DNA from: Shewanella sp. 1CM18E
Lineage (GTDB): Bacteria > Pseudomonadota > Gammaproteobacteria > Enterobacterales > Shewanellaceae
Direction of reading: 5' to 3'
Length of the DNA stretch: 64,000 nt
Assembly (NCBI RefSeq): GCF_023161665.1
Contig: NZ_JALNTW010000003.1
Location: 124,001 to 188,000, forward strand
A program made the position numbers and the translations under genes. Of this stretch, positions 36,688 through 47,739 are shown one piece after another; the first letter of the stretch is position 1, and every line of letters starts with the position of its first letter. The notes beneath the pieces were generated by a model. It saw nothing but the letters and a program-made list of their open reading frames with translations. It had not been told where the DNA came from and ran no database searches.

Positions 36688-39600
36688 GTCCAACACAGGC
36701 ATTAACCAGCGCTCGGTTTCCTCTATGCTCATGCCTTTACGGGCGGCATAATCTTCCACTTGATCGCGGCCAATATTAGTTACCCCAAAGTAGCGAGACT
36801 TAGGGTGAGCAAAGTACCAACCAGAAACCGCAGCTGTTGGGAACATGGCATAACTTTCAGTGATATTAAGGTCGATAGTTTCATCAGGCTTTAATAGGTC
36901 CCAAAGTAGGCCTTTTTCGGTGTGATCTGGACAGGCTGGGTAGCCTGGTGCTGGGCGAATACCTTTATATTTTTCACGAATAAGCGCTTCGTTATCAAGG
37001 TTTTCATCACTGGCATAACCCCAGAACTCTTTACGAACTCGCTCATGCATCCGCTCGGCAAAGGCTTCAGCTAAACGGTCTGCTAAACACTTAAGCATAA
37101 TGGCGCTGTAGTCATCGTGGTCAGCTTCAAAACGAGCCACATGCTCGTCAATGCCATGGCCTGCAGTGACAGCAAAGCCGCCCATGTAATCGGCCACACC
37201 ACTGTCTTTTGGCGCAACAAAGTCGGCTAAACAGAAGTTGTCGTTGCCAACACGTTCAATCTGCATCCGCAGGTGATGAGTCGTCAATTCAAGTTCGCTG
37301 CGGCTCTCATCGGTATACAGTTCAATATCGTCATGGTTAACGGTATTCGCTGGGAACAAGCCAATAACCGCTTTCGCAGTAAGCCATTTTTCACTGATGA
37401 TTTTATCTAGCATGGCTTTACCATCGCTAAACAGTTTACGTGCTTCTTCACCAACGACTTCATCTTCTAAAATTCTTGGGAAATGCCCATGCAGCTCCCA
37501 ACTTCTGAAGAATGGTGTCCAGTCGATACGTTCAACCAAATCTTCTAGTGGATAGTCATCAAACACTTGGCGACCCAGTTGGTTGGGCACAAACGGGGTG
37601 TAGTTTTGCCAGTCGTGCTGGCAGCGGTTTTCACGGGCAGCTTCGATGCTGGTGATCTCTTTGCGCTTGGTTTGTGATAAACGCTTTTCACGCATCATAT
37701 CGTATTCAGCATAAGCCTCATCGATAGTCGCTTGACGAGTGTTGTCATTAATCAGCTTAGACACCATAGGCACTGCGCGAGAAGCATCGGCAATATAGAT
37801 AGCCCCTTCAGGTGAGTGCGGGGCGATCTTGACTGCGGTATGGATTTTCGAGCAAGTAGCGCCTCCAATAATCGATGGAATGGTTAAGCCTGCTTTATGG
37901 AAGCTCTTAACGTTATGCACCATTTCATCAAGGCTTGGGGTAATTAGCCCTGACATGCCGATAATGTCGACGTTTTCAGCAATGGCCACTTCGATGATTT
38001 TCTCTACTGGTACCATTACGCCAAGGTCAATCACTTCATAGCCGTTACAAGCGAGCACTACGCCAACAATGTTTTTACCAATATCGTGTACGTCACCTTT
38101 TACGGTGACCATTAAGATCTTACCGTTTGACTGGCCTTCTACTTTCTCAAGTTCGATAAATGGATTTAAGTAGGCCACGGCTTTTTTCATGACTCGGGCA
38201 GATTTAACCACCTGCGGCAGGAACATCTTACCTGAGCCAAATAGGTCACCAACGATATTCATACCATCCATCAATGGCCCTTCAATCACATCTAGCGGGC
38301 GGCTGGCTTGTTGGCGGGCTTCTTCAGTATCTTCATCAATAAAGTCGGTAATACCTTTTACGAGTGCATGGGCTAAGCGCTCATTCACTGGCTTAGTACG
38401 CCACTCTAAATCTTCTTTTTTAACGCTTTGGCTGCCGTCACCACGGAATTTTTCTGCGACTTCCAGTAACAGCTCGGTGTTATTGGTATCAGCCACAGTG
38501 CAAGGCAAGTTCTGCACAATCGCTTCAACGCGCTCTTTTAGCTCCGGGTCAATATCATCGTAAATGGCCAGCTGACCGGCGTTAACAATACCCATGTCCA
38601 TACCCGCTTGAATCGCGTGATACAGGAACACTGCGTGGATTGCTTCACGCACCGGGTTGTTACCACGGAACGAGAACGACACGTTTGATACGCCGCCAGA
38701 GATCATTGCATGGGGCAAAGTGCGTTTGATTTCACGAGTCGCCTCAATAAAGTCAACGGCGTAGTTGTCGTGCTCTTCAATACCTGTGGCAATGGCAAAG
38801 ATGTTTGGGTCGAAGATGATGTCTTCGGGTGGAAAGCCGACTTTATCGACTAATACATTATAAGCACGAGTACAGATCTCGACTTTACGCGCTTTAGTGT
38901 CTGCTTGGCCGACTTCATCAAATGCCATCACAATGGCTGCAGCGCCATAGCGCTTAACTAGCTTTGCCTGTTCGATAAACTTCTCTTCGCCCTCTTTGAG
39001 CGAGATAGAGTTAACGATGCCTTTACCTTGAATGCACTTAAGGCCAGCTTCAATCACTTCCCATTTAGAGGAGTCGATCATAATGGGTACGCGAGAGATA
39101 TCTGGCTCAGAGGCGATGAGGTTAAGAAACTTATGCATGGTTTCAACGCCATCGAGCATGCCTTCATCCATGTTGATATCGATGATCTGCGCGCCGCTCT
39201 CAACTTGCTCACGAGCTACTGACAGTGCTTCTTCATATTCACCAGTTTTAATTAGGCGCAAAAATTTAGCCGAACCGGTGACGTTGGTGCGTTCACCTAC
39301 GTTTAAAAATAGCGAGTTGGCATCAATGGTTAGCGGTTCAAGCCCCGATAGACGACATGCTACCGGAATGTCTGGCAGCACACGGGCAGGGTGCTTAATT
39401 ACTGCTTCACGAATAACGCGGATATGATCTGGCGTGGTACCACAGCAGCCACCAATAATGTTTAAAAAACCTTCCTTAGCCCACTCTTCAATCACCTCAG
39501 CCATCTGCTCTGGTGTTTCATCGTAACCACCAAACTCATTAGGTAGTCCAGCGTTAGGGTGCGCTGATACATAGCATTCAGAAATCTTAGAGAGTTCTTC

Positions 39601-40428
39601 TACATATGGGCGCAGCTCGGTTGGTCCTAATGCACAGTTAAGGCCGATAGATAAAGGCTTAACGTGGCGCAGCGAGTTGTAAAACGCTTCAGTTGTTTGG
39701 CCGGTAAGGGTACGGCCTGAGGCATCGGTAATGGTGCCTGAGATCATAATCGGTAGGCGGAAACCTTGCTCATCAAATACGCTTTCAATAGCAAACAAGG
39801 CGGCTTTAGCATTAAGAGTATCGAAAATGGTTTCAACCATAATCAAATCTGCGCCGCCAGCAATTAACGCATTAATCGATTCAATGTAGGCTTCAACTAG
39901 CTCATCAAAGCTAACGTTACGATAACCCGGATCGTTTACATCTGGGCTGATTGAACAAGTGCGGTTGGTCGGACCCAGCACACCTGCTACATAACATTGA
40001 CGACCGGTTTCAGTTTCAACTTCATTGGCCGCTTCACGGGCAAGGCGGGCACCGGCTAAGTTAATCTCAGCAGAGTGCGCCTGCATGTCGTAATCGGCCA
40101 TGGCAATACGCGTGGCGTTAAAGGTGTTGGTCTCAATAATGTCTGAGCCAGCTAGCAGGTAGTCTTTATGGATCTGTTTAATCGCTGCAGGCTGAGTCAG
40201 CACCAACATATCGTTGTTGCCTTTTACATCGCTGTGCCAATCTTTAAATTGTTCACCACGAAAATCAGCTTCTTCAAATTTGCGGTCTTGGATCATGGTG
40301 CCCATAGCACCATCGAGAATGAGGATCCCCTCTTGAAGCTTTTGGGTAAGTACTGCTAACACCTTTTCGGCAGTGTCTTGAGAGTGTGCTACTGCGCTCA
40401 AGGCATGTGTTGGGGTACAGGTTGCCAT
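36673..40428 (-). CDS. metH: Cobalamin-dependent methionine synthase
   Basis: A full-length 1251-residue enzyme that transfers the methyl group of 5-methyltetrahydrofolate through methylcobalamin to homocysteine. Domains in order: homocysteine-binding with zinc Cys residues (GLNCALG and [12 protein letters not shown], up to residue 350), folate-binding ([26 protein letters not shown]), the cobalamin module with the axial His in [11 protein letters not shown] (residues about 770-780), and the C-terminal reactivation domain with the AdoMet site [23 protein letters not shown] precedes the ATG. MetJ-type boxes lie upstream. The B12 salvage operon next door supplies its cofactor and AhcY its substrate. 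Confidence 0.97.
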   Translation of the reverse strand: MATCTPTHALSAVAHSQDTAEKVLAVLTQKLQEGILILDGAMGTMIQDRKFEEADFRGEQFKDWHSDVKGNNDMLVLTQPAAIKQIHKDYLLAGSDIIETNTFNATRIAMADYDMQAHSAEINLAGARLAREAANEVETETGRQCYVAGVLGPTNRTCSISPDVNDPGYRNVSFDELVEAYIESINALIAGGADLIMVETIFDTLNAKAALFAIESVFDEQGFRLPIMISGTITDASGRTLTGQTTEAFYNSLRHVKPLSIGLNCALGPTELRPYVEELSKISECYVSAHPNAGLPNEFGGYDETPEQMAEVIEEWAKEGFLNIIGGCCGTTPDHIRVIREAVIKHPARVLPDIPVACRLSGLEPLTIDANSLFLNVGERTNVTGSAKFLRLIKTGEYEEALSVAREQVESGAQIIDINMDEGMLDGVETMHKFLNLIASEPDISRVPIMIDSSKWEVIEAGLKCIQGKGIVNSISLKEGEEKFIEQAKLVKRYGAAAIVMAFDEVGQADTKARKVEICTRAYNVLVDKVGFPPEDIIFDPNIFAIATGIEEHDNYAVDFIEATREIKRTLPHAMISGGVSNVSFSFRGNNPVREAIHAVFLYHAIQAGMDMGIVNAGQLAIYDDIDPELKERVEAIVQNLPCTVADTNNTELLLEVAEKFRGDGSQSVKKEDLEWRTKPVNERLAHALVKGITDFIDEDTEEARQQASRPLDVIEGPLMDGMNIVGDLFGSGKMFLPQVVKSARVMKKAVAYLNPFIELEKVEGQSNGKILMVTVKGDVHDIGKNIVGVVLACNGYEVIDLGVMVPVEKIIEVAIAENVDIIGMSGLITPSLDEMVHNVKSFHKAGLTIPSIIGGATCSKIHTAVKIAPHSPEGAIYIADASRAVPMVSKLINDNTRQATIDEAYAEYDMMREKRLSQTKRKEITSIEAARENRCQHDWQNYTPFVPNQLGRQVFDDYPLEDLVERIDWTPFFRSWELHGHFPRILEDEVVGEEARKLFSDGKAMLDKIISEKWLTAKAVIGLFPANTVNHDDIELYTDESRSELELTTHHLRMQIERVGNDNFCLADFVAPKDSGVADYMGGFAVTAGHGIDEHVARFEADHDDYSAIMLKCLADRLAEAFAERMHERVRKEFWGYASDENLDNEALIREKYKGIRPAPGYPACPDHTEKGLLWDLLKPDETIDLNITESYAMFPTAAVSGWYFAHPKSRYFGVTNIGRDQVEDYAARKGMSIEETERWLMPVLDYDPE

Positions 40429-40534
40429 AGATAATTCCTACCAGTTCGCAAATCGTTATTTTTGTAATTTATGCATCATGCCCATTATTTGTGATTAAAT
40501 CGCTCGTTGATTTAACCTGCACTTTTATTTGTTT

Positions 40535-40566
40535 GGACATTTATACGTATAGACGTCCATAATACC
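40535..40566 (-). promoter_or_regulatory. MetJ boxes upstream of metH
   Basis: Four adjacent 8-base units GGACATTT-ATACGTAT-AGACGTCC-ATAATACC, about 107-138 bases upstream of the metH start. The second and third resemble the AGACGTCT met box (AGACGTCC differs at one base), and MetJ binds such units in direct tandem. Confidence 0.6.
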
Positions 40567-40672
40567 TAAGGCTTACTCAAAAGTGCAAGTGCTAAAGCAT
40601 GATACTTTTTCAGCATTAAAAGCCTGTTAAAATTCGTAAGTGTATGATTAATAATGAGGATGCTTTGACACC

Positions 40673-41296
40673 ATGCAAACCACTAGGCTTACTTTATTAC
40701 GACATGGTCAATGTGAGGGTGGTAATATTTTGCGCGGTCAAGTGGATGTAAGCTTGAGTGAACAAGGTAAGTTACAGATGCAAAACGCATTTTCTGAGCT
40801 AATTTTAGCCGCAGAGCCGACGCTTAGTGACTCGCCTTTAGTGGTGATTAGCTCTCCGCTTATTCGCTGTGCAGCCCCAGCTAAAGCATTCGCTACATCG
40901 CATCAGTTGCTCTTATTTATAGACGATGGCTTTAAAGAGCTGAACTTTGGCGATTGGGATGGAAAAACATTTGATGCGCTATATCAAACCGATGCCAAAG
41001 CACTGGATAGTTACTGGGCTAATCCTTGGCTTGCTGCACCGCCTAATGGTGAGTCGATGCAAGCATTTGAATTGCGTATCGAGCAAGCTTGGCAAAGCAT
41101 GATTGAGCAGCATCAAGGCAAACAGATAGTGCTGGTGACTCATGGCGGCGTGATGCGCTATTTAATGAGTAAAGCCCTTGGCGCGGCAAATTGTGCCGGC
41201 TTTTATACTGCACTTAAATTGCCTTATGCCGCCAAAGTACAAATAGATGTATTGCACCACGGCAAGGAGCAACACTTGAGTTTGCATTGGGCGTAA
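40673..41296 (+). CDS. cobC: Histidine-phosphatase family protein, probable alpha-ribazole-5'-phosphate phosphatase
   Basis: A 207-residue member of the phosphoglycerate-mutase-like superfamily with the catalytic RHG motif in LTLLRHGQCEGG and the second His in VLVTHGGVMRY. GFKELNFGDWDGKTFD is the usual substrate-side block of CobC/GpmB-type proteins. In the B12 pathway CobC removes the phosphate from alpha-ribazole phosphate (or from the cobalamin phosphate). The assignment as CobC rests on its place 120 bases before the cobalamin riboswitch and cob operon; general phosphatase activity cannot be excluded. Its own transcription starts ahead of the riboswitch. Confidence 0.75.
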   Translation: MQTTRLTLLRHGQCEGGNILRGQVDVSLSEQGKLQMQNAFSELILAAEPTLSDSPLVVISSPLIRCAAPAKAFATSHQLLLFIDDGFKELNFGDWDGKTFDALYQTDAKALDSYWANPWLAAPPNGESMQAFELRIEQAWQSMIEQHQGKQIVLVTHGGVMRYLMSKALGAANCAGFYTALKLPYAAKVQIDVLHHGKEQHLSLHWA

Positions 41297-41419
41297 ATAA
41301 AGCGAATAGATGGCTCACTTCTGCTCGATTAGCAAAGGTGATGTTAGCTATAGGTGGATGATGGTAAACTGCGACATTAGTCTTACTCGCTAAGAAAGCT
41401 TAGCGTAAGTAATAAATCA

Positions 41420-41548
41420 AGTTAGGTGCTTAACAGCATAAAGGGAACCGGAAGTCGTAGTCATTGCTAAGACGTAGTCCGGACTGTACCCGCAACTGTA
41501 AGAAAGCTGCACACATGTGCGGCTTTTAAGTCAGATACCTGCCTAACT
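41420..41548 (+). promoter_or_regulatory. Cobalamin (AdoCbl) riboswitch
   Basis: The conserved blocks appear in order: AAAGGGAACCGGAAGTC, then GTCCGGACTGTACCCGCAAC with TGTA following, and AGTCAGATACCTGCC (the B12 box). The outer helix P1 can form between GTTAGG (41421-41426) and CCTAAC (41542-41547). It precedes the btuD-to-cobO operon, so high adenosylcobalamin should switch that operon off. Confidence 0.95.
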
Positions 41549-41677
41549 TCATCGAATATGGTTTATCTAAATCGGTATTGATAAGCCAAAGTGCACATAG
41601 TTAGCTGCACATTAACTCGAGCGGGCGACTCGAGGGAGATAATCAAATGATCTGTATTGCTTGGGTGATTGCCAAAC

Positions 41678-42655
41678 ATGGCTGAATCAGAGGCAAACCC
41701 GCAGCTAAACACTGCGTTAGACGCACAACTGATATCGCAGGAAAAGACTGTGCTGTCGGTTACCGATCTAAGTTGGCAACTCGCCGGTAAAGCCATTTTA
41801 TCGGCAATCGACTTTAGCTTAGCTGAAGGCAAAATGCTGGGTATTATTGGCCCCAATGGTGCGGGTAAGTCGAGCTTACTGCGCTGTTTATACCGTTTTA
41901 TTACGCCAACATCTGGCAATATTGAGTTGTTTGGCCAGCAAATTACTGCGTTATCTTCCAAGGCTTTTGCCAGACAAGTAGCGGTAGTTTTACAAGATAC
42001 GCCGCACCATTTTGAAATGACCACTTCGCAGCTTATCGCACTTGGTTTAACTCCCCACAAAGGCGCGTTTGACTTTACCAATAAGCAAGACCGTGAAGAG
42101 GTAGCTAGAGCTCTCGATAAGGTCGGTTTAACGGATAAAGCTAACCAAGCATATGAAAGTCTATCAGGCGGTGAAAAGCAGCGAGCACTCATCGCCCGCG
42201 CAATAGTGCAGCGGCCAAAACTGCTTATTCTTGATGAACCCACTAATCACTTAGATATTCGTTACCAGATCCAAACTTTGGAGCTGTTGCGTACTCTTAA
42301 TATTACCGTGATTACATCGATTCACGACCTTAACCTTGCAAGCGCTTTATGTGATGAATTGCTGCTACTTAATAATGGCCAATGCGTGGCTAAAGGTGAG
42401 CCCAAAGCTGTGCTTACCGAGCAAATTATTGCCAAGGTGTTTGATGTTTGCTGTGAAATAAAACCGCACCCTCAGCATGGTAATCCACTTATCTGTTATT
42501 TCTATGGTTACCAAAATCAGGGTTATCAAAATCAAGGTTACCAAAATAATGGCTATCAAAATCATGCTAATCAAAGTCATGACATCCAAGAGAGCGACGA
42601 GCATCAAGCTGTAAAAGCACAAAAGTTAGGAGGCCTTGATGACTCAGGCGATTAG
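41678..42655 (+). CDS. btuD: Vitamin B12 ABC transporter, ATP-binding protein
   Basis: A 325-residue ATPase with Walker A GPNGAGKSS, signature LSGGEKQR, Walker B LLILDEPTNHLD and a His-loop SIHDLNLAS, typical of the FecCD/BtuCD import class. It couples ATP hydrolysis to B12 or cobinamide uptake with the permease encoded directly downstream (17-base overlap) and BtuF encoded at 51764. The family usually ends near residue 260; here a 60-residue tail follows, with five copies of the pentapeptide GYQNx (residues 277-301). I chose ATG 41678; a TTG at 41669 is in frame. First gene after the riboswitch. Confidence 0.9.
   Translation: MAESEANPQLNTALDAQLISQEKTVLSVTDLSWQLAGKAILSAIDFSLAEGKMLGIIGPNGAGKSSLLRCLYRFITPTSGNIELFGQQITALSSKAFARQVAVVLQDTPHHFEMTTSQLIALGLTPHKGAFDFTNKQDREEVARALDKVGLTDKANQAYESLSGGEKQRALIARAIVQRPKLLILDEPTNHLDIRYQIQTLELLRTLNITVITSIHDLNLASALCDELLLLNNGQCVAKGEPKAVLTEQIIAKVFDVCCEIKPHPQHGNPLICYFYGYQNQGYQNQGYQNNGYQNHANQSHDIQESDEHQAVKAQKLGGLDDSGD
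42506..42580 (+). repeat. 15-base tandem repeat (five units) in the btuD tail
   Basis: Units begin GGTTACCAAAATCAG, GGTTATCAAAATCAA, GGTTACCAAAATAAT, GGCTATCAAAATCAT and GCTAATCAAAGTCAT, encoding Gly-Tyr-Gln-Asn-x four times plus one degenerate copy. Divergence increases toward the 3' end, as expected for old tandem duplications. Confidence 0.9.
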
Positions 42656-43691
42656 CCCTTCAAAAGGCTTTGGCAATGCGCGGCGGCCGCTAGAGTATTT
42701 ACTATATGGTGTATTGGCATGTTTAACCTTACTCACGCCATTCGCCGCTACCAGCTTTGGCGCTGCAGCCATAAGTGTTGCCGATGTAGTTAGCGTGCTT
42801 AGCCATAAATTATTGAGTGTTGGCGAGTCGCTTGGAGTACGTGAGCGTATTATTTGGGAGCTGCGATTACCACGAGTATTACTGGCGTTTATTGCTGGGG
42901 CTGGACTCTCTATTGCTGGTAGCGTATTGCAAACCGTTACCCGTAATCCGCTGGCCGACCCTTATCTATTTGGTATTTCATCGGGAGCTTCATTTGGCGC
43001 AGTGGTGTCGTTAACCCTATTTAGCCAGAGTATTTTATGGCTCAGCTTACCTTTGGGGGCGTTTATTGGCGCCAGTCTATCTGTGGTGATGGTACTCGGT
43101 TTATGCGGGCGTAACTTAAGTACGCAGGTGGAGCGCATGTTGCTCTCTGGGGTGGCGATTTCATTTATGTTTGGAGCCATGGCCAGTCTTATGTTGTATT
43201 TCTCCAGTCCCCAAGCTGCAGCCTCTGTGCTGTTTTGGACCTTAGGCAGTTTTGCTAAAGCCAGTTGGCAAGGCTTGTGGTTACCCGCAACAGTAGTGCT
43301 AATTGCCATGCTGATAATTTTAGTTAATAAACGCCAAATTGTAGCCATGCGTGCCGGCGATGAAACCGCCCACACCTTAGGCATTAACGTCAGTCATTTA
43401 CGGCTTAATATGCTGTTACTTTGCTCACTGATCACCGCGATTTTAGTGGCAAACTGTGGTGGGATTGGCTTTATCGGTCTAATGGTGCCACACACTGTGC
43501 GCTTGCTGTTTCCCGGGCGTTATCCACTATTGTTAACTGCGCTGGTGGGCGGATTATTTATGGTCTGGGTAGATGTACTTGCAAGGACCTTATTGAGTTA
43601 CCAAGAGCTACCTGTAGGAATTATTACATCGGTTATGGGCAGTATCTTCTTTTTATTTATTTTAGCGAGTCGTAACGCCAAGCGTATTTAG
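42639..43691 (+). CDS. btuC: Vitamin B12 ABC transporter, permease (FecCD family)
   Basis: A 350-residue inner-membrane protein with about ten hydrophobic segments. Family landmarks are RLPRVLLAFIAGAGLSIAGS, QTVTRNPLADPYLFGISSGA and GGIGFIGLMVPHTVRLLFPG, all characteristic of FecCD/BtuC permeases. AGGAGG lies just ahead of ATG 42639, inside the end of btuD, so the two are translationally coupled. Forms the channel of the BtuCDF importer. Confidence 0.93.
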   Translation: MTQAISPSKGFGNARRPLEYLLYGVLACLTLLTPFAATSFGAAAISVADVVSVLSHKLLSVGESLGVRERIIWELRLPRVLLAFIAGAGLSIAGSVLQTVTRNPLADPYLFGISSGASFGAVVSLTLFSQSILWLSLPLGAFIGASLSVVMVLGLCGRNLSTQVERMLLSGVAISFMFGAMASLMLYFSSPQAAASVLFWTLGSFAKASWQGLWLPATVVLIAMLIILVNKRQIVAMRAGDETAHTLGINVSHLRLNMLLLCSLITAILVANCGGIGFIGLMVPHTVRLLFPGRYPLLLTALVGGLFMVWVDVLARTLLSYQELPVGIITSVMGSIFFLFILASRNAKRI

Positions 43692-43728
43692 CGATGAACG
43701 CCCAAGTTAAGTGGTCAAGGGATTAAAG

Positions 43729-44757
43729 ATGTTTGATATAAAACCAGTTAATACTGATTTCGATAATGAAATTCAGCACAAAATAGACACCAAAACTAAG
43801 CCTCTTGGCGCGCTAGGTGATTTAGAAACGCTGGCGCTGCAAATTGCCCGCGTGCTAGGTAAAGATAAGCCGCAAATTAGCAATCCTAAAATGATGGTGT
43901 TTGCTGCTGACCATGGTATTGCTGACTCTGGCGTGTCAATTGCGCCAAGTGAAGTGACCACTCAGATGGTGGTTAACTTTATGAATGGTGGCGCGGCAAT
44001 TAACGTGTTTACTCGTCAAGAGGGCTTTGACTTAGAAGTGATCGATTGCGGTATTGTAAAGCCGCTAGAAAATGTTGAAGGTGTGATTAATCAACGTTTA
44101 GGTGCTGGTACTGGGCCGATTCACAAACGTGCTGCAATGACGCTTGGTGCCGTTAAACAAGGCTTTGAGATGGCAACCGCTCGAGTTGAATTGCACCACC
44201 AAAATGGCTGTAATTTGATTGCCTTAGGTGAGATGGGGATTGGCAACACCACATCAGCAGCGGTAATGATGGCTGCGCTTACTGGTATGAAAGGTGAAGA
44301 CTGCGTTGGCCGCGGTACAGGCATTGACGCTGCGACTTATAAGCGTAAAAAGATGTTAGTTGAGCAAGCATTGCTACTGCATCATAGCGAGTTGAACGAC
44401 CCAATGCAGGTGCTTGCTTGTGTCGGTGGTTTTGAAATTGTACAGATGACAGGCGCTATGCTGGCTGCCGCTGAGCGCAATATGCTTATTGTAGTTGATG
44501 GCTTTATTGCCTCGGCAGCTGCACTCGCTGCGGTAAAGATTAACCCTAATGTGCGCGATTACATGATTTTTGCCCATCAGTCTGGTGAAAAAGGTCACTA
44601 CCTAATGCTGGAGTTTTTACAGGCTAAACCACTGCTAAAGCTTGGTATGAAGCTAGGTGAAGGCACTGGCGCAGCATTGGCATTGCCACTGATTCAAGCC
44701 GCGGTGAATTTCTATAATGAAATGGCTAGTTTTGAAGATGCAGGCATAGATATCTAG
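43729..44757 (+). CDS. cobT: Nicotinate-nucleotide--dimethylbenzimidazole phosphoribosyltransferase
   Basis: A 342-residue cytoplasmic enzyme that makes alpha-ribazole phosphate from DMB and nicotinate mononucleotide for the lower ligand of B12. Visible signature blocks: [66 protein letters not shown] and the near C-terminal [14 protein letters not shown]. Length is normal. I chose ATG 43729 because AAGGGA lies upstream; a GTG at 43711 is in frame. Next gene cobS starts 10 bases downstream. Confidence 0.95.
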   Translation: MFDIKPVNTDFDNEIQHKIDTKTKPLGALGDLETLALQIARVLGKDKPQISNPKMMVFAADHGIADSGVSIAPSEVTTQMVVNFMNGGAAINVFTRQEGFDLEVIDCGIVKPLENVEGVINQRLGAGTGPIHKRAAMTLGAVKQGFEMATARVELHHQNGCNLIALGEMGIGNTTSAAVMMAALTGMKGEDCVGRGTGIDAATYKRKKMLVEQALLLHHSELNDPMQVLACVGGFEIVQMTGAMLAAAERNMLIVVDGFIASAAALAAVKINPNVRDYMIFAHQSGEKGHYLMLEFLQAKPLLKLGMKLGEGTGAALALPLIQAAVNFYNEMASFEDAGIDI

Positions 44758-44767
44758 GACGGTTGCA

Positions 44768-45547
44768 ATGAGTCAGTGGCAAAAGCAGCTCAATCTGTTT
44801 TTTATCGCAATGGGATTTTTTACCCGTATTCCAATGCCAAAATGGATTGAGGTCGATGCAGACAAGCTCAATAAAGCTAGCCGTTACTTTGGCTTAGTGG
44901 GTTTGTTGGTGGGCGCGATTAGCGCATTGGTGTATACCGTGATGCTGCATTGGGTGTCGCCATCTATTGCAATTGTGTTTGCGATGATCACTAGCGTTTT
45001 GGTGACTGGCGGATTCCATGAAGATGGCCTTGCAGATACGGCTGACGGCCTAGGTGGCGGTTGGACGGTAGAAGCCAAGCTTAACATTATGAAAGATTCA
45101 CGCCTTGGCAGTTATGGTGCATTAGCACTGGTGTTAGCGCTTATTCTTAAATGGCAATTACTTACCGAGTTGGCATTATTTGACCCTAGAAGTGTCAGTT
45201 TAGCTTTGCTGTTAGGCCATTGTTTGAGCCGAGTGGTAGCAGCGAGTTTTATCTTCTCAGAAGAGTATGTCAGTGATACTGACACCAGCAAAAGTAAGCC
45301 GCTAGCCCAGCAACAAGGGTTAAATGAACTGTCGATTTTATTAGCCACTGGCGTGCTTGCTTTACTGCTTGTGAGCATGATGCAAGCCATAGTATTGATC
45401 GCTGGATTAGTCATTGTTCGCTATGGCTTTGTAAGATTATTTAGAAAGCAGATTGGTGGCTATACAGGAGACACACTAGGCGCTGCCCAGCAAGGCTCTG
45501 AGCTAGCTTGCTATCTACTGCTGTTAATATTGGGAGTAAGTTGGTGA
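44768..45547 (+). CDS. cobS: Adenosylcobinamide-GDP ribazoletransferase (cobalamin synthase)
   Basis: A 259-residue polytopic inner-membrane protein joining adenosylcobinamide-GDP to alpha-ribazole. The N-terminal block FFTRIPMPKW and the catalytic acidic loop GFHEDGLADTADGLGGG are both diagnostic. About six to seven hydrophobic segments. Its stop shares bases with the GTG start of cobU (GTGA), indicating coupled translation. Confidence 0.95.
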   Translation: MSQWQKQLNLFFIAMGFFTRIPMPKWIEVDADKLNKASRYFGLVGLLVGAISALVYTVMLHWVSPSIAIVFAMITSVLVTGGFHEDGLADTADGLGGGWTVEAKLNIMKDSRLGSYGALALVLALILKWQLLTELALFDPRSVSLALLLGHCLSRVVAASFIFSEEYVSDTDTSKSKPLAQQQGLNELSILLATGVLALLLVSMMQAIVLIAGLVIVRYGFVRLFRKQIGGYTGDTLGAAQQGSELACYLLLLILGVSW

Positions 45548-46086
45548 TCCACTTTGTTTTAGGCGGGGCACGCAGCGGTAAAAGCAGCTATGCAGAATCG
45601 CAGGTGCAACAATATCTGCAGGCTACAGAGTCAAACAAGGCGATACATAGTTTCTATTTTGCTACTGCACAAGCATTAGACAGCGAAATGCATCAGCGTA
45701 TTGAGCATCATCAAGCTCAGCGTCTAACAGATGCTATTGCCTGGCAAACCATTGAATGTCCAACTGAATTAACCCAAGCATTAAGGTCCTATTCATCAAC
45801 TGACAGCATTATATTGGTCGACTGTCTAACCCTATGGTTAACCAACCACCTATTACAGACTGATGATAACTGGGCACAAGTAAAGCGTGAGTTTCTACTA
45901 ACCTTAGCTGACATCGAGGGGACGGTCATTTTTGTCAGTAATGAAGTCGGTTGCGGCATTGTGCCCATGGGCGAAATTAGCCGCCGCTTTGTTGATGAGG
46001 CCGGTTGGCTGCACCAAGATATTGCTGCAATTGCAGATAAAGTCACCTTAGTGACAGCAGGCTTGCCCCTGCATTTAAAAGGTTAG
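45544..46086 (+). CDS. cobU: Adenosylcobinamide kinase / adenosylcobinamide-phosphate guanylyltransferase
   Basis: A 180-residue bifunctional nucleotide enzyme that phosphorylates and then guanylylates adenosylcobinamide, allowing cobinamide salvage. P-loop FVLGGARSGKSSYAE near the N-terminus, FATAQALDSEMHQRIEHHQA (containing the guanylylated His region), VDCLTLWLTNHLL and SNEVGCGIVPMGEISRRFVD follow the family order. I chose the GTG at 45544, which overlaps the cobS stop, because the P-loop then lies at the usual N-terminal position; GGGAG precedes it. Confidence 0.94.
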   Translation: MIHFVLGGARSGKSSYAESQVQQYLQATESNKAIHSFYFATAQALDSEMHQRIEHHQAQRLTDAIAWQTIECPTELTQALRSYSSTDSIILVDCLTLWLTNHLLQTDDNWAQVKREFLLTLADIEGTVIFVSNEVGCGIVPMGEISRRFVDEAGWLHQDIAAIADKVTLVTAGLPLHLKG

Positions 46087-46098
46087 GAGAGCGCTAAA

Positions 46099-47739
46099 GT
46101 GTCAGAGATAGTGACAGAGAAAGTGGCATTAACAGATAACAATAAAGCCAAACCTGAGTGTAAAGTGCTTATGGTGCAAGGCACCACTTCCGATGCCGGT
46201 AAAAGCACTTTAGTTGCTGGCTTATGCCGTCTGTTTGTTAAACAAGGGCAAAAAGTCGCCCCTTTTAAACCGCAGAATATGGCGCTTAATAGTGCTGTCA
46301 CCATAGATGGTGGCGAGATAGGCCGCGCACAGGCATTGCAAGCTGTCGCTTGTAAGCTAGAGCCGCAGATCGACTTTAATCCAATCCTATTAAAACCTAG
46401 CTCAGATACAGGCTCGCAAGTCATTGTGCACGGTAAAGCCTTGATGAAGATGGAAGCTGAGGACTATTTTGGTAAAAACGCCAATGGTTACCGGGTTAAG
46501 GCGATGGCTGCGGTTAAAGAGTCGTATCAGCGCTTAACCAGTGACTACAACATGCTGCTGGTGGAAGGTGCGGGTAGCCCAGCTGAAATTAATCTGCGTG
46601 AAGGCGATATTGCCAATATGGGCTTTGCTGAGGAAGTGGATTGCCCAGTAATCATCATTGCTGATATCGACAAAGGCGGTGTATTCGCTCACTTAGTCGG
46701 TACGCTTGCACTATTGAGTGAAACAGAACAAGCGCGAGTAAAAGGCTTTGTGATAAATCGTTTTCGCGGCGATATAAGCCTATTAAAAGGTGGCTTAGAT
46801 TGGCTAGAAAGCTACACCCAAAAGCCAGTACTTGGGGTGTTACCTTATTTACACGATCTGCATTTAGATGCAGAAGATGCATTAATTGCGGCGCCTGAAA
46901 AATCATCAGAAACCAAACTTAAAGTGTTAGTACTTGTGCTGCCACGTATTAGCAATCATACCGATTTTGACCCACTAAGATTACATCCGCAAATCGAATT
47001 CAATTATGTGTCGTTGCAGACTCAAGCACAAAACTCAAATAAAGGCGCTAACACACTTCCACAAGCTGATTTAATCATTATTCCAGGCAGTAAAAACGTT
47101 CGCGCCGATCTCGAGTTTATCTGTGAGCAAGGCTGGGATAGCGCTATTGAAAAGCATCTGCGTTATGGCGGTAAAGTGCTAGGGATCTGCGGTGGTTACC
47201 AAATGCTGGGGATGATAATTGATGATCCTCAAGGGGTAGAAGATAGTCCGGGTAATAGTGAAGGACTTGGCTTATTGCCGCTGGCTACTGAGCTAACGAG
47301 TCATAAAGTTCTGCAGCAAGTCGAGGGCAGTTTAAACCTACTGGGTGAAACTGCAGAGGTTACTGGATATGAGATCCATTGCGGTCGTTCACGTTCATTA
47401 ATGCCGTTGACTCAGCCTTTACAATTGCGAGCTAAAAACGACTCTCAATTAGACTCAACAGCTGGCACTGCAATTGACGCTAGCAAGGTTAATGACAATG
47501 AAGCTCCCGCAGCACCTGAAGGTATGTTATCGAATGATGGCCAAATATTGGGTACATATGTGCATGGCTTATTTGATTCGCCAACAGCATGCCAATTGAT
47601 TTTGAAGTGGGCAGGAATGCACGATGCAGAAGTCGTTGATGTTAATCAAGTACGCGAACAGCAATTAGATCGACTGGCCGATGTGTTAGAGCGGCACCTA
47701 GATCTCGATCTTGTTAACAAGATCTGGGATCCAAGCTAA
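46099..47739 (+). CDS. cobQ: Cobyric acid synthase (glutamine-hydrolysing)
   Basis: A 546-residue amidotransferase that adds four amide groups to (adenosyl)cobyrinic diamide. The N-terminal ATP-binding domain starts at [20 protein letters not shown] and shows [10 protein letters not shown] and [13 protein letters not shown]; the C-terminal class I glutaminase has its nucleophile Cys in [11 protein letters not shown] and the His of the triad in [11 protein letters not shown] start 12 bases after cobU. A low-complexity insert (residues about 455-475) lies before the last block. Its presence beside salvage genes suggests use of incomplete corrinoids taken up from outside, since no early corrin-ring genes are in view. 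Confidence 0.95.
   Translation: MSEIVTEKVALTDNNKAKPECKVLMVQGTTSDAGKSTLVAGLCRLFVKQGQKVAPFKPQNMALNSAVTIDGGEIGRAQALQAVACKLEPQIDFNPILLKPSSDTGSQVIVHGKALMKMEAEDYFGKNANGYRVKAMAAVKESYQRLTSDYNMLLVEGAGSPAEINLREGDIANMGFAEEVDCPVIIIADIDKGGVFAHLVGTLALLSETEQARVKGFVINRFRGDISLLKGGLDWLESYTQKPVLGVLPYLHDLHLDAEDALIAAPEKSSETKLKVLVLVLPRISNHTDFDPLRLHPQIEFNYVSLQTQAQNSNKGANTLPQADLIIIPGSKNVRADLEFICEQGWDSAIEKHLRYGGKVLGICGGYQMLGMIIDDPQGVEDSPGNSEGLGLLPLATELTSHKVLQQVEGSLNLLGETAEVTGYEIHCGRSRSLMPLTQPLQLRAKNDSQLDSTAGTAIDASKVNDNEAPAAPEGMLSNDGQILGTYVHGLFDSPTACQLILKWAGMHDAEVVDVNQVREQQLDRLADVLERHLDLDLVNKIWDPS

Noticed and set aside
38189..38563. 124-codon and other frames antisense to metH
   Set aside because: They lie inside a full-length, highly conserved methionine synthase and have no start signals.
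41563..42243. 226-codon frame antisense to btuD
   Set aside because: The plus strand carries an unmistakable ABC ATPase; the antisense frame is Ser/Pro/Cys-rich, as expected of a shadow.
42506..42580. CRISPR-like short repeats
   Set aside because: Units are directly contiguous without spacers and lie in frame inside a gene.
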